Assembly (NCBI GenBank): GCA_021234155.1 | Contig: JAJEKV010000034.1 | Coordinates: 5,470,028 to 5,534,027 of the forward strand | DNA length: 64,000 bases | Source: Isoetes taiwanensis | Lineage: Eukaryota; Streptophyta; Lycopodiopsida; Isoetales; Isoetaceae | Reading direction: 5' to 3' | Shown: piece by piece, positions 32,960 to 43,511 of the stretch | Layout: every line of letters begins with the position of its first letter | Position numbering within the stretch: the stretch's first letter is position 1 | Notes under the pieces: generated by a model | Databases searched by the model: none | Seen by the model: the letters and a program-made list of their open reading frames with translations, nothing else | What the model was told of the DNA's origin: nothing | Position numbers and translations under genes: made by a program

Positions 32960-35753
32960 TTGAAATTTGGCAATGCGGTTTCTCAGGACTTTAAATCTAG
33001 AATGCGGCTTTTGAGGTTTTTCGATTTGGCAATGCAGCTTGTGTTATGGTATGAGATATTGAAGCTTGAGCTTTGGCAGTATTATCACTGTTTTTATAAA
33101 AGGCAAACTCTCCAAATGATTTCTAAGCTTAACTGGTTGCAGGTGCTCAAGCTTCTTTTGAAGGACGGATTTCGTTTCGCAAACTATGAGCGTATGCTCT
33201 CCCCCATTGAGTTAGACTCTTGAAGGCAAATAATATGCTTCACATATATTTTAAGATTGAGTTACGTGGACTATTTCCTCTAACAACATCAGGTTCAGGT
33301 TATAGTCACTCTGGCATTACCTACAATCCTTTAACTGGCATTTGTGGCCCATGACCAATATGTCATTCAGGTTAATCACTTTGGCATTATATTCCTTTAA
33401 CTGGCATTTGTTGATATAAATTTAGATCTCTTATCATATGCTCTCTCTCTGGCATTGGGGAGTTGCGGTTCGCTATTTGGTAGCATACTCATTCCAGAAT
33501 ACAATATCAGCGTTTTGAATTTCTCTAAATTGTAAGTTGTAAGGGATGTTATCTTTTCTTGCATGGCTTATATATCCTTAGAAACTGTTCGGTTTACCGT
33601 GAAATTATGACTTTGTTGTGAGATTTGTATTCTCTAAGTGGTATCTATTTCAGAGCATATTCTTTTTTCTTTACATTGAGTTATAAATTTATGTGCTTTA
33701 TTTCGTGATTGTCCATGACTAACTGTAGAAAAGTTGTGAACTTATGGGTTGTTTGTTTATTTCTCAGAGAGCTGGATCTTTAGAATGGGCTTCTCATTTG
33801 AGTGTTGCTTCACATGCAGCAGAGGTGGCTCTCCTCAAACATTAAATGGCAATTATAAGATGTTGCGATGCTAAGTAATTTAGGTTGTTCTGTTAGCAGA
33901 TGATGTAACTCCACTAGGGGATATTCTTCTGAAACGGCGAAATTGAGACAAACACGGGAAGACGAAGAGGGTAACTTCAAATTCTAGCTTTGTCAGCTCC
34001 GATGATATGTTTTAAACAAGTATTAAAAGTAATATTTACTTCAAGAACTCAACTTCATTGCAGTTACTCTATCACGCTAGCACTTACATCAAAGGTTACA
34101 CCAACAGGCTCATCTAAGACCCAATTAGCACGGTAGATGGCCATGCAACGGCCAAACAATGTTCAGAGCCTGGATCTTCTGGATGAAAGCCTACAACAGA
34201 AAAGTTATCGTTGCGTTCATTGCTCCCAATTCTTCTCCTGTGGAGGCTATCTGGCAGGTTCTTTTCCAGACATCAAATATGATGGTAGTTGATCTTTCAT
34301 TTTTCATGTACCTTCATGTAATGCCCTCATGTCTTGACTGTTCACTATTTTTCAGAACTCGCACTCCAAAGGTTGATGGGAAAGAGTTCAGTTATCAAGC
34401 CAGATCTGTGCCATAGAGCATCATTCATTGTCATCAATTTTCATAGACATTGTTATCCTTATTGAACATATTTTTGGAAAACACATCTAAGTTATAAACG
34501 ATTCAGCCCTTTCTCAGCCAACATTAAGGAGCTGAATGCTCACCATCAAATGCGGGAGATAAGTATAATTTTCGTCAGAAAAAAGAGTAGATTGTAGTAA
34601 AAACTAGAATTTGAGAAAAATATGCATGACTATGGTATAGCAGACTTGAGGAAAGCTGATGAAATATTTGGCCCGCCTTTATTAGCACTAGTGAGGTTGA
34701 CATGAGTCAGTTGCCAATCCTGTAAGCATGATTGCAAATGCGTTCAAGCTTTATTACAGATGCTTTTGGTTGGGTTTGCCTATATTTTCCTCCACATCTG
34801 AAGGTCACAAGGCAATCCTAGCATGTGGGGAATACATACAAATCAGTACCATCATGTGCTTCATGTATCTGTTGTCTAGCCATTTGTTCAGTTCACAATT
34901 TCAGTAGTAAATTCATACGTTTATTTGGCGTGCCTTTTGAATCCTAAGCAGGAATCATAACTTCTATATGAGGATTATGTTCTTGTGTATTTCCCATTTC
35001 CTTTATAATACATGTACAAATTGTTTGTAACCAATATACTTATTTGCGAATTGCGTTTTCTCGTTGCCTTTTATGTCTGCGCAGATGTTCATTGCGCGGA
35101 CATACACGTTGACGTGCAGGTGTATACAAGTTGACGTACATGTGTATGAGGTAAAAGATATTGAACTAAGAAACAGCTAATAGTCAAAATCTTCCAATTT
35201 ACAAGCATGATTATTCAAGCCAGGCACAAAATATTATGGAGATGGTTCATAAAATTATTGAACACAATTTAGAAACACGAAAAGCTTCTTTGTTTCTCCA
35301 TACCAGAAGCAGAGTGTCAATTTGCAGCATTAGAATTGCATTCATTTCATGACAGTGTATTTAGAGATCAATTAATTCCAAAGCTGGAATAACAGAAGTA
35401 TTTGACCAGCTCGAGCACATGTTACTGATGACTCCACGATAAAGAACAAGAGAGCTCATATCCACGTATTAATCAGAAATGAGCATGGCCGAGTATTTCA
35501 CATAAACAATGAACGATCTTGGCCCGGTAACATTCAAGCCTAAATTATGGAGTTTTAAGGTGTCATATGAAAAACTACGGTTAATTGTCTTTTGAACGCT
35601 AAAGCAAAGTACACTTTTATGCAGGCTCCTATAAGTTGGCCTTCAGTCTTCAACACAGAAATCTCTCAGCATGTATATAGATTAGATTAGAAAGAAACCA
35701 AAAGCCAGGTTCTAACACTAGGAAGCAATTTCGATTTTCAAATGACCCTTTTT

Positions 35754-35894
35754 GGGTTGCCCCTAAGGGGGCAAACCCTTGTTTATGTGGATTTGTGGCA
35801 TATTATAGGTATATGCCAGTATATGCTTGGAATATGCCTATGACTGCTCCAAACCCGTTATTGGCTGTAAACTCTCGGTCGTTTTCGTTGTTGG
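35754..35894 (+). repeat. 141-bp direct repeat, copy 2
   Basis: The same unit as 32301-32441, with the same length and direction. It is followed by about 190 bp of unique sequence that contains a CCCTCC-GGCCAT-GGAGGG palindrome and a (GAATA)n tract at about 36036-36060. Confidence 0.85.
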
Positions 35895-36084
35895 ATTTCG
35901 TTTCTAAATGTTCGGGGTTATGGTTTTGAATTGATTGTCAAAATATGACTTTCAACTATGATTTAAGCCACTTCACCCTCCGGCCATGGAGGGCAACCCT
36001 CCGTGCACAGCACCTTGTTTTTTCTTGCATCCATGATCATAGAATAGAATAGAATAGAATATGATTTTATCGTCCGCGGAGAAG

Positions 36085-37290
36085 GAGTGAAGAAAATTTT
36101 GGATATGTTCCAAGAGAAATGTTTTCTATTAGCTGAGAAAATAGCACTTGCTTTTGGCATTAAGACTAGAAGTTTTTGGTGTGTAGATTCATCTACACAT
36201 GCTGCTATTAATCTTCCAAAGAAGATATATAATGTCTTTGTTGGAGATATAACTAGATGCTATGAAACTATTCCGTTGGCAGGTGACAATGGGCTACCAC
36301 AAGCTATTGGGAAGGTAACTAGGAAGGCATTTTCTCTTGCATGCGAAAAGGGCTTGAGATGAATGCCGAATGCAATGAGTCTCAAGGAAAGTCTCAAATG
36401 CAATGGAACGAACCAAAAAATTGATAGAAATTAATTGCAACACTTTCATTCAATGGAATGAATGGCTGGTGCATCATAGTTATGTAAGACTAGGGAACCG
36501 AGTGTGGAAACAAAACAAGGGCATACCCATGGGATACTTTTGCTCACCTATTTGGTGTAATTTATGTTTGGCATTTTACAAGTACAATTTCATAGCTAAA
36601 TTGGCACGTCAAAACGGAAAATATCTTCTCACTCTATTTTGTGATGCACAAAGATACATTGATGATCTTTGTGTCCTGAATAATAGTTATATTCTCCAGT
36701 TCGTGAAACCCAATAGCAAAGTTTATAAGAATGATGTATGGAACATATACCCATTGGATTTACTAGAAATAAAGCCAGAAATGGATGATTTCACGCTTTC
36801 CAATGACGAGTTCCATTGTGCAAGTGCACATTTCCTAAGCCTACAAATCAATGTAACGGAGCCCACGCAAGCATGGTTGGTGGGACTTGCATCCACCCAC
36901 TTCTCCCACCAAATGGTAGCCAGTGGGTTTTGAATCCTGGTGGGGATCACCCCAACCCAAGGCCTTACCACTAGACCACTACTGCGATGGGCAGAAATTT
37001 GATAAAAGAAGAAACTTGCCATTTCAGTATGCGCAGTTTATATCATTAGCATCCAATAGGCCTATAAACCTTGAATATAAAATAATTATTTTCCAAGTAC
37101 TATGTCTTTTATATTATTGCAATAATGTAGAAGACTGCGTAAAAAAATATGGATTACCATCAATAGATTTCATCAAAATGGTTTTGCAGTTTGGATATTA
37201 ATCAACGTCATAAGAAGGGCATTAGAGAAAAAAGATTTACCAGGCACATTATGTGATGTTAGCCAGGTTTTAGATACGATGGGACAAAAT
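36085..37290 (+). pseudogene. Penelope-like reverse transcriptase core (decayed)
   Basis: The frame resumes with GVKKILDMFQEK. Catalytic motif A is VFVGDITRCYETIPL (about 36230-36275), motif B KGIPMGYFCSPIWCNL (about 36519-36566) and motif C RYIDDLCVL (about 36652-36680), followed by IYPLDLLEIK. This ordered set, near telomerase in style, is characteristic of Penelope-like elements; the RYIDDL form recalls the green-lineage group described as having permuted domains. A tRNA-like insertion at about 36860-36985 interrupts the frame between LSLQINVT and DGQKFDKRRNL. A final piece with EKKDLPGTLCDVSQ ends near 37290. Frameshifts occur near 36365. It is not functional. Confidence 0.65.
36860..36985 (-). 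mobile_element. Short tRNA-derived (SINE-like) insertion
   Basis: On the minus strand it has an A-box-like TGGTCTAGTGG (36968-36978) and a B-box-like GGATTCAAAACC (36925-36936), spaced as in a tRNA. It splits the RT frame: the coding sequence on both sides joins cleanly without it. The ends GCCCATCGC and GCGTGGGC are roughly inverted repeats, and no poly(A) tail is seen. A SINE is the simplest call. Confidence 0.55.
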
Positions 37291-39353
37291 AAATTCGTAA
37301 CTGTTTGCAAATGAATTTTTCCTTGTGTTGTGATATCTGCGGTGCAGCATGCACAACTCTTCTTCATGGGAAGGTGTATGCATGCTCTCACCTGCTGATA
37401 CATATGAATATTATGAAGTTAAAAAATGGTTGCAAGTGGTGACACCCCCATAACAGGCCATAAACACACAAAACACTCACAAATATTTGAAAGATTATAG
37501 TTGACATGTTAAACTATGGGTTCCCAAACAAATTAGGGCCTGGCATGATCATTAGGTGGAACCCTCCATGACAAAGCCAAAGCCAGGCATTTATTCAGGG
37601 ATTTAGCACTTGTCCAATGAAAGCAAGGTTGCCTAGAAGATGGGTGAACCATCTCGAGTATTGCTCTAGGCGATAATTTCCTAATATGGATGGGTACCAA
37701 GTTGTAAGTGGTTGGATAATAATTTTTTCTGGGTAGTGCCCAGAATTGATTATTGATTTTATTACGCATAGTGGATCACAAAGGAGTCTACTATATTAAG
37801 ACATGGCATTGTCACTATGTTGAACCCCCCATGGTAAGTCAAAGCCAAGCAGTTATTCAGGGATTTAGCACAAATTCAATAAGAGCAAGGTTGCCTAGTG
37901 AATAGGTAAACCATCTTAGGTACTGCTTAAGTAAAAGGCAACTTATTATAGAAAGATACAATGTCTTCTATGGGGTAGTAAAAGATGGCATAATGAAACA
38001 ACATCCAAGATTGTTGTTTTGGTGTTATAACATACTCAAAGAAATTGCGTCATGTGAGAAATTTACAATATCAAGTTCCTTAATGAAAGGGATAACATGC
38101 ACAAGGAAACCTGTAATGGGGCCCTCAGGGAAAAGCCCAATATATGCAATATAAAAATCGTAAGACTTTGGGTACTTGTTAATGTTTGGATTCCATAGGG
38201 TAAGATTGATCCAAACGTATATAGTGGTCCCAATCTAAAGTTAGCAAAAGGGAAAAGAAAACATAAGCCAAAAATATAAGCAACGTCATAAATTGCTTAT
38301 CCAAATAAGCAATTGCATCCATTTTTGATGGAAAATAAAGGATAAGAAATGCAATGAATAGTCAAAGAAACCCAAACGCATGGACTGCTGAGCTCCATTA
38401 GATTGGGCTCTATTAGATGGCAACAGAATCAGAAAGCCAAAAATCGATGGCTCTGTGCCATTGAATCTTCCAGGTTGGCTCTATCTGATGCATCAAAGAT
38501 CTCTTGTTAATACAGGAAGACACATAATGCATAAACCGCCTGGAAAATCATGGTGTATCCATCCAAGAATGGTTAATTAAGAATGGCCTTGGGTTTCGTC
38601 TGGGCAACAATTCGCCCCGCAAACAACAAAGCTTCGTAAATAATTGGTCTGATTGGAGATAAGGAAGCAGGTTGTGGTATAGCAATGGTCTAGCAACATA
38701 GCTACTGCAAATTTTAGGCCAGCTCAGGTATAAAGCATGCATTCTTATGCCATATCAAGTTTACCAGCAGTAAAGTGGTTGATCTGTGGGTATTCTGTAA
38801 CTCTATCAGGAGGACAGAACATTCAAGAAATATCCTCCCGTAATTGTTCGTGCTTCTCTTCCTTTGATTCCAGGGACAGCTACCGCTTCAAAAGGGTATG
38901 CCCTTGGATTTTGTTTATGCTAGAAGCTATAATTGATCTTGCCAATTTAAAGCTTATGCATGGCAAATAAAAGATATTGTATATGCTCTTCTCTGTACTA
39001 GAAGAAGCAACCTTGTTCTTTTCTTTTCCTTAAAACCAATGGTTTCGATAGAGCTTGAAAATTTCTATGCCTATTCTAGACGCTAAATATTCGTTTGATG
39101 ACAAATAATAAAATAAGATAAGAGTTCATTTTAGGAGGAACATAGGACATGGCTTGTTTTATTATGCTGTCTAAATATTAGTTTTGGACATGGATAACAA
39201 CTGGATAGGCGTTAATCTATCCTTAAAACTAGGATTTGGAGTGCAGGAACAAGCTATAGTGTGTTGAAATGATTTATTTATGCTGTGATTTTGTATATCA
39301 TGAAATAGTTTATGGCATTCATTGCAATAACATATCCAAACTTATGCATTTAC
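37291..39353. other. No gene; diverged 250-bp duplication
   Basis: Blocks starting near 37565 and 37820 share AAGCCAAGC or AAGCCAGGC, then TTATTCAGGGATTTAGCAC, GCAAGGTTGCCTAG and AACCATCT, so they are an old tandem duplication. The rest is AT-rich with no convincing coding region. Confidence 0.45.
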
Positions 39354-41449
39354 ATGCTATGTTTTGTTTTATTATTATTATTTTTTTTTGGAAGGACGTC
39401 AGACTTTATTAATAACACTCCAACATAATGCATAATGAATCCAGAGACAGGAATAAAAAACCCAGTGGACAATTAGATCCAACTGAGCAGGGCCACCCAT
39501 CTAAGCATGACAATATAATGCAGTTCACACTATTTTCCTCTCCTACAAAGCAAAGAACAATATATAATCATATTTTTAAAAAAGTTACTTTAATCAGGTC
39601 GAACTCTCACATCTATAGAATCATTAATAGCAACTTGATTTGCTTCCTGGTGTCTCAATGCCATTGAATCATGGACATCCACTGTAACAATCGTAGCAGA
39701 TATTGGAGCTACAGAGCGAACTAACGCAGATTGAAGAGCCGAGCTATTTTTGCGACGTTCAAGTTTCTTCAGGCATGGAGTAGACCATTATTCTTCCAAT
39801 AATTCTTGCTTCTGAGCAATGTCCTGAAGACGAGAGTGTTGATCCTCACCAAGAGGGTCTACTGATATAGAATGAGACGGAGATGCAATAGAAGAAGGCG
39901 ATAGTGCAGAAATAGCTAAAGAAGAAGGCACAAGGGCTGGTAATAATGGCAGATTAACTAGTGCAAAGGCGGATGAGGAGGAAGATGATACAACACGACA
40001 TTCAAGTGAAGTGGATGCTATGTGACATGGGAGGTAGAGACAAAAGTATGCCTGGATCTGTAAGTAGCGAAAGCCTCAACTTTGGGAAACATCTTGGCAA
40101 GCTCGGGTCCATTAAGGAGACATAGTTTGTACTTGAAAAAAAGTGGGCCGCTTTTGACCACTACTGATTGAGGAATAGAAACACAAGTAGGAAGAGATAC
40201 ACAAATTCGAGGACCATTAACAATAGGATGGGCAAGATGCATACCCAATCCATTGGCAATAGCAATCATAAAATCAGACACTTGCAGTTCTAGTAGAAAA
40301 TTCTATAAGACAAGCCAACAAGGCATGCGCAATGCACCAGACTTACTTGGCAAGAATTCAGGAGAATAAACCTGATATAGAAAATAATGCCCCCAAAGAG
40401 GATCAACGCCACGCTCCACAAGCCTGTCAACTGCAAGTGAAAAGTCAAACATGACCAGGAAGAAATTATTATCTTTATCCAAAACTTTTAGAGACACATA
40501 ATGAGGGAGACCCAGTCTCTGAAGGTGATGTTTTAGCCAGAATCCAACCCTCCTGAGATCCAAAAATTGTCCAGTGAAATGGCAAACAACTGCATGAGAC
40601 ACAAGGTTCTGAACACGATGCAAATGAGCGTTATGATAAATTTTCGACGACCGGTAGACGCTAGCCTATGTAAAAGCGTTTGAACACTGATGTGCCTCAT
40701 AGAATACACCCTCAGGAGGCAACTGAACATCCATACGGTCATCTTGTGCTTATAACTCATTTAGATACGAGCTCAATTCTTTCTTGTTATTCTGTAACAT
40801 AATATTCAATGCAGCAGAAACACGAGCAGATTGCACACTGGATGTCAAATCACATTTGATCCAATCGCTAAATCGTGTAGAAGGCACTCTAGCCACAGCA
40901 TCAGAAGAACCCCACGGAGCAGAAGGAGCGGATACACACCCAGCAGAAGTAGGCACAAAGGAAGCAAAAGCAGCAGTAGAAGTATTTACGGTGGTCTATA
41001 CTTGAGAAGTAGACAAAGGTGCAAATTTAGAAAGAGGAGGAAAGTGTTGCAAGCTTGTACTCATATTAACAATAGAAGGGTCAAAAGCAAGAGGATTTAG
41101 GCGAGAATTATCGGGTAAATTAGGAAGCGGCAAAGGAGAATTCATATCATGCGCAAAAGAAGAAGCAGAAACACTACTTACCATTTTCTTGGCTGACGAA
41201 CGTGTTCCGGAAGCTGGTAAACTAGGGTTTGCCATGGTAGCCGAAATCTGTAAACTCCAAATCTGGCCCAGATAGACACAACAAACTGTATGAATTATAC
41301 ACCAAGGGAAAGCTCATATCTCTAGCTTTCCAATGCATTAAAAAGCATTCGAATCTGACACTCGAGCCATAAGTTATGAAGAAAACTGCATCGAGACCCT
41401 ACATGGCGGCCATCACAGCGGCCCACTTTTAAATGCTTTGTTTTGTTAT
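39354..41449 (-). mobile_element. L1-type LINE lacking ORF2, with long target duplication
   Basis: It is on the minus strand. A 5' leader lies upstream of an ATG at 41235, followed by a decayed ORF1, a short 3' end with AATAAAG and CTGACGTCCTTCC, and a poly(A) tail (T tract at about 39373-39389). The flanks share about 17 bp with two mismatches (ATGCTATGTTTTGTTTT at 39354-39370 and ATGCTTTGTTTTGTTAT at 41433-41449), as expected for L1 target-primed insertion. No endonuclease or reverse transcriptase ORF lies between ORF1 and the tail, so the copy was non-autonomous. A 210-bp 3' end of the same family lies at 50410-50619. Confidence 0.75.
39667..41235 (-). pseudogene. LINE ORF1 with DUF4283-like domain (decayed)
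   Basis: It starts MANPSLPASGTRSSAKKM. The middle (about 40300-40600) has the DUF4283-like fold sequence seen in plant L1 ORF1 proteins: AVVCHFTGQFLDLRRVGFWL, SLKVLDKDNNFFLVMFD, FLYQVYSPEFLPSKSGALRM, then CWLVLENFLLEL and MIAIANGLGMHL. A Ser-rich tail with LKKLERRKNSSALQSALV follows. Plant ORF1 proteins bind the LINE RNA. Frameshifts near 40960, 40760 and 40620 and several stops interrupt the frame. No zinc knuckle is visible. Confidence 0.6.
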
Positions 41450-42154
41450 GTTTTGCTATGATATGAAGTGGCGCACCCAACGCACACGCACACGCACATG
41501 TACGTGCGCGCATGTGCGGGCTCGCGCCCTTTTGGTAGACTTAGTGGATTTTTTGTGATTTAAGGCTGGTTAAAACATGCCGGTGGTTGAGAAATAAGCC
41601 GTTCTGTCTCAAACCTTGCTCTTAGATGCACGAGGTGAATGAGAGTTGCAGGAATAAATTCTTCTTTTCAAAAATTAAAAGTATAGTATTAGTGATAAGA
41701 GGCTTGGATTGAGGCGATTGTATTAGCTAAGCAACCCATGGAGTTCTTCATGTGCACTTATAGTTTGCAATGTAATGAAGGTATTGTGTGTGGTATATCA
41801 CGTCACATTAACAAGCTAGGTCCCTTGCAACTTCAAAGCCAACAACAATCAGATTCTCATGCTTCTCAGCAGATTCTCTAGAATGGTTGAGCATGGATAG
41901 TTGCACAATTGCAAGCTACTTACAAAATGGAGAAATATAGGGAGTATCCAATTATATCAACATGAATCGCGAAAAACAACATTCTATAGATGCGCCCAGA
42001 GCTTATTGTCGGGATTTACCTTCTTTATCCACCCCCACACCCTACCATTTCTTGCCTCTTGATTTTTTTTAAGAAAAAGCCTAGCAAGAAACCCTCGGCA
42101 AGGGCTCGGACAAAGCACAAGGCTAATTAAGATCCAAAGCTTATCGTTGGAATT
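41450..42154. other. No gene; CA/GT-rich alternating tract
   Basis: At about 41473-41528 there is an alternating purine-pyrimidine tract (ACGCACACGCACACGCAC, then GTACGTGCGCGCATGTGCG) that could adopt unusual DNA structure. Nothing else is recognised. Confidence 0.45.
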
Positions 42155-43500
42155 TACTTGGATGGTATGCAAGGCAGCGTTGCTCAAGTGGGCAATACCA
42201 TCTATAGTACCAATACTAACTACCTTGTTCAACAAGGCGTTACAGGAAGATTTTCCCCCATAGTAGACCACTAGTAGAGTTGTTCCCATCTACAAGGCAG
42301 GTGACCTGCACTGCCCAACCAATTATCGAAAAATCATGATCAGTTCGGTATTTGCAAAATTGCTAGTCGGGATTCTCGAGCAAGAGTTGACGGGTTGGGC
42401 AGAGGCAGCAGTGGTGTAGGCCCTCAAGCAGGCGGGATTCAGGCCCCGACAATCAATCGTCCCTCAACTTGGCTCTCATCTTCATGATGCGGACTCTAGT
42501 TGAAGACAGTAGGAACCATTGGCAAGATCTATATTGTTGCTTTGCCAAGGCCTTTAACATTGTGCGTCCAAAAAAGCTATGGACAAAATTGCGACAGCTG
42601 GGGATCCTTGTAGATCTGTAGAATGGGGTGTACAACCTATATGAGACATGCTCAGGCCAGTTGTAGCTGACATGCCAACCATTCGACAGCAATATTAGGG
42701 GCTTTACATTGATCAGTTGGAGAGCTGGCTTGCTGACAATGGGGGACGACGGAGCTCATCCTTTGCACCAGCTTAGTAGGCAGCTAATACATACTGAAGG
42801 TTTGGACCATCCATTTATGAGTAAGCCTTGAATGCACCATCTCGAGGAAGACAAAGGATATTAACTAGGCCTAGGCGTTTGCCTCCTAGCTTACATTACG
42901 GCGGACATGAAGCGCCACTCGATGCCCTAGACACATTCTGCTAGATGAATGACATGCATGTTAACCGGCCAAGACTAAGGTGGTCCTCATATCATCCTCA
43001 CGCCAGTCAATGCCCCCCTCCTTTTGTTACCGGGGCCAAAATTTGGAAGTGGCACCCACCTACAAATATTTTAGAGTGGAGATTCCTTCTACTATGCACT
43101 GGGACACTTCCATCCGGCTACGGGTGGCAACATGCTGGAAGGCACTATATGCAATGTGGAACAATAGTACAGTGCAAAGCTATATGATTGGGCCCATCTG
43201 TCGTACCTGTTCAGGGTCTTAGTGGAACCCATCCTTTTATATGGGATCGATGTCTGAGGCTTAGTGGTGTCCTTTGCTAACTAGAGTGACTTGAAGCAGG
43301 TGCAAAAAGCCTTCTTAGCACAGGCGATGGGAGTGAAGTCCACGGTCCCATACCAAATACTATTGCAGGAGACAAGTCTCTTGCGGCCCTTGATCGTCAC
43401 ATCGTCTATTTTCAGAAGGTGGTCAATATGGACAATGCTTGTCTCCCTAGCCTGGCTTATATTGTGGTAATGAGGCCGCAACGCCTCAAGGCGTAAGGAG
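42155..43500 (+). pseudogene. LINE reverse transcriptase relic
   Basis: Broken frames give a typical non-LTR RT series: TTLFNKALQEDFPP, then VVPIYKAGDLHCPTNYRKI and FAKLLVGILEQELTGWAE, then QAGFRPRQS. Later come APTYKYFRVEIPSTMHWD, WKALYAMWN and a LVEPILLYGIDV-like stretch. The finger and palm order is right, but many stops and frameshifts are present and the catalytic YADD region is not identifiable. The ORF1-only L1 element nearby is unrelated in sequence. The relic ends at the inversion breakpoint near 43511. Confidence 0.6.
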
Positions 43501-43511
43501 AGAAATGAGAG

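Larger units (their letters stand above)
32301..36085. other. 3.8-kb segment inserted into the Penelope-like RT
   Basis: The RT frame stops at NCFF (32300) and resumes at GVKKILDMF (about 36085). Between them lie a 141-bp direct repeat (32301-32441 and 35754-35894), an SPT6-like exon, AT-rich DNA and, at the right end, a (GAATA)n tract followed by TTTATCGTC. The insertion may be composite: a short element starting GGGTTGCCCCTAAGGGGGCA and ending at the GAATA tract, itself expanded by the 3.3 kb between the repeats. Confidence 0.6.

Noticed and set aside
32301-35894. LTR retrotransposon with 141-bp LTRs
   Set aside because: The repeats start GGG and end TGG, with no primer site or polypurine tract next to them.
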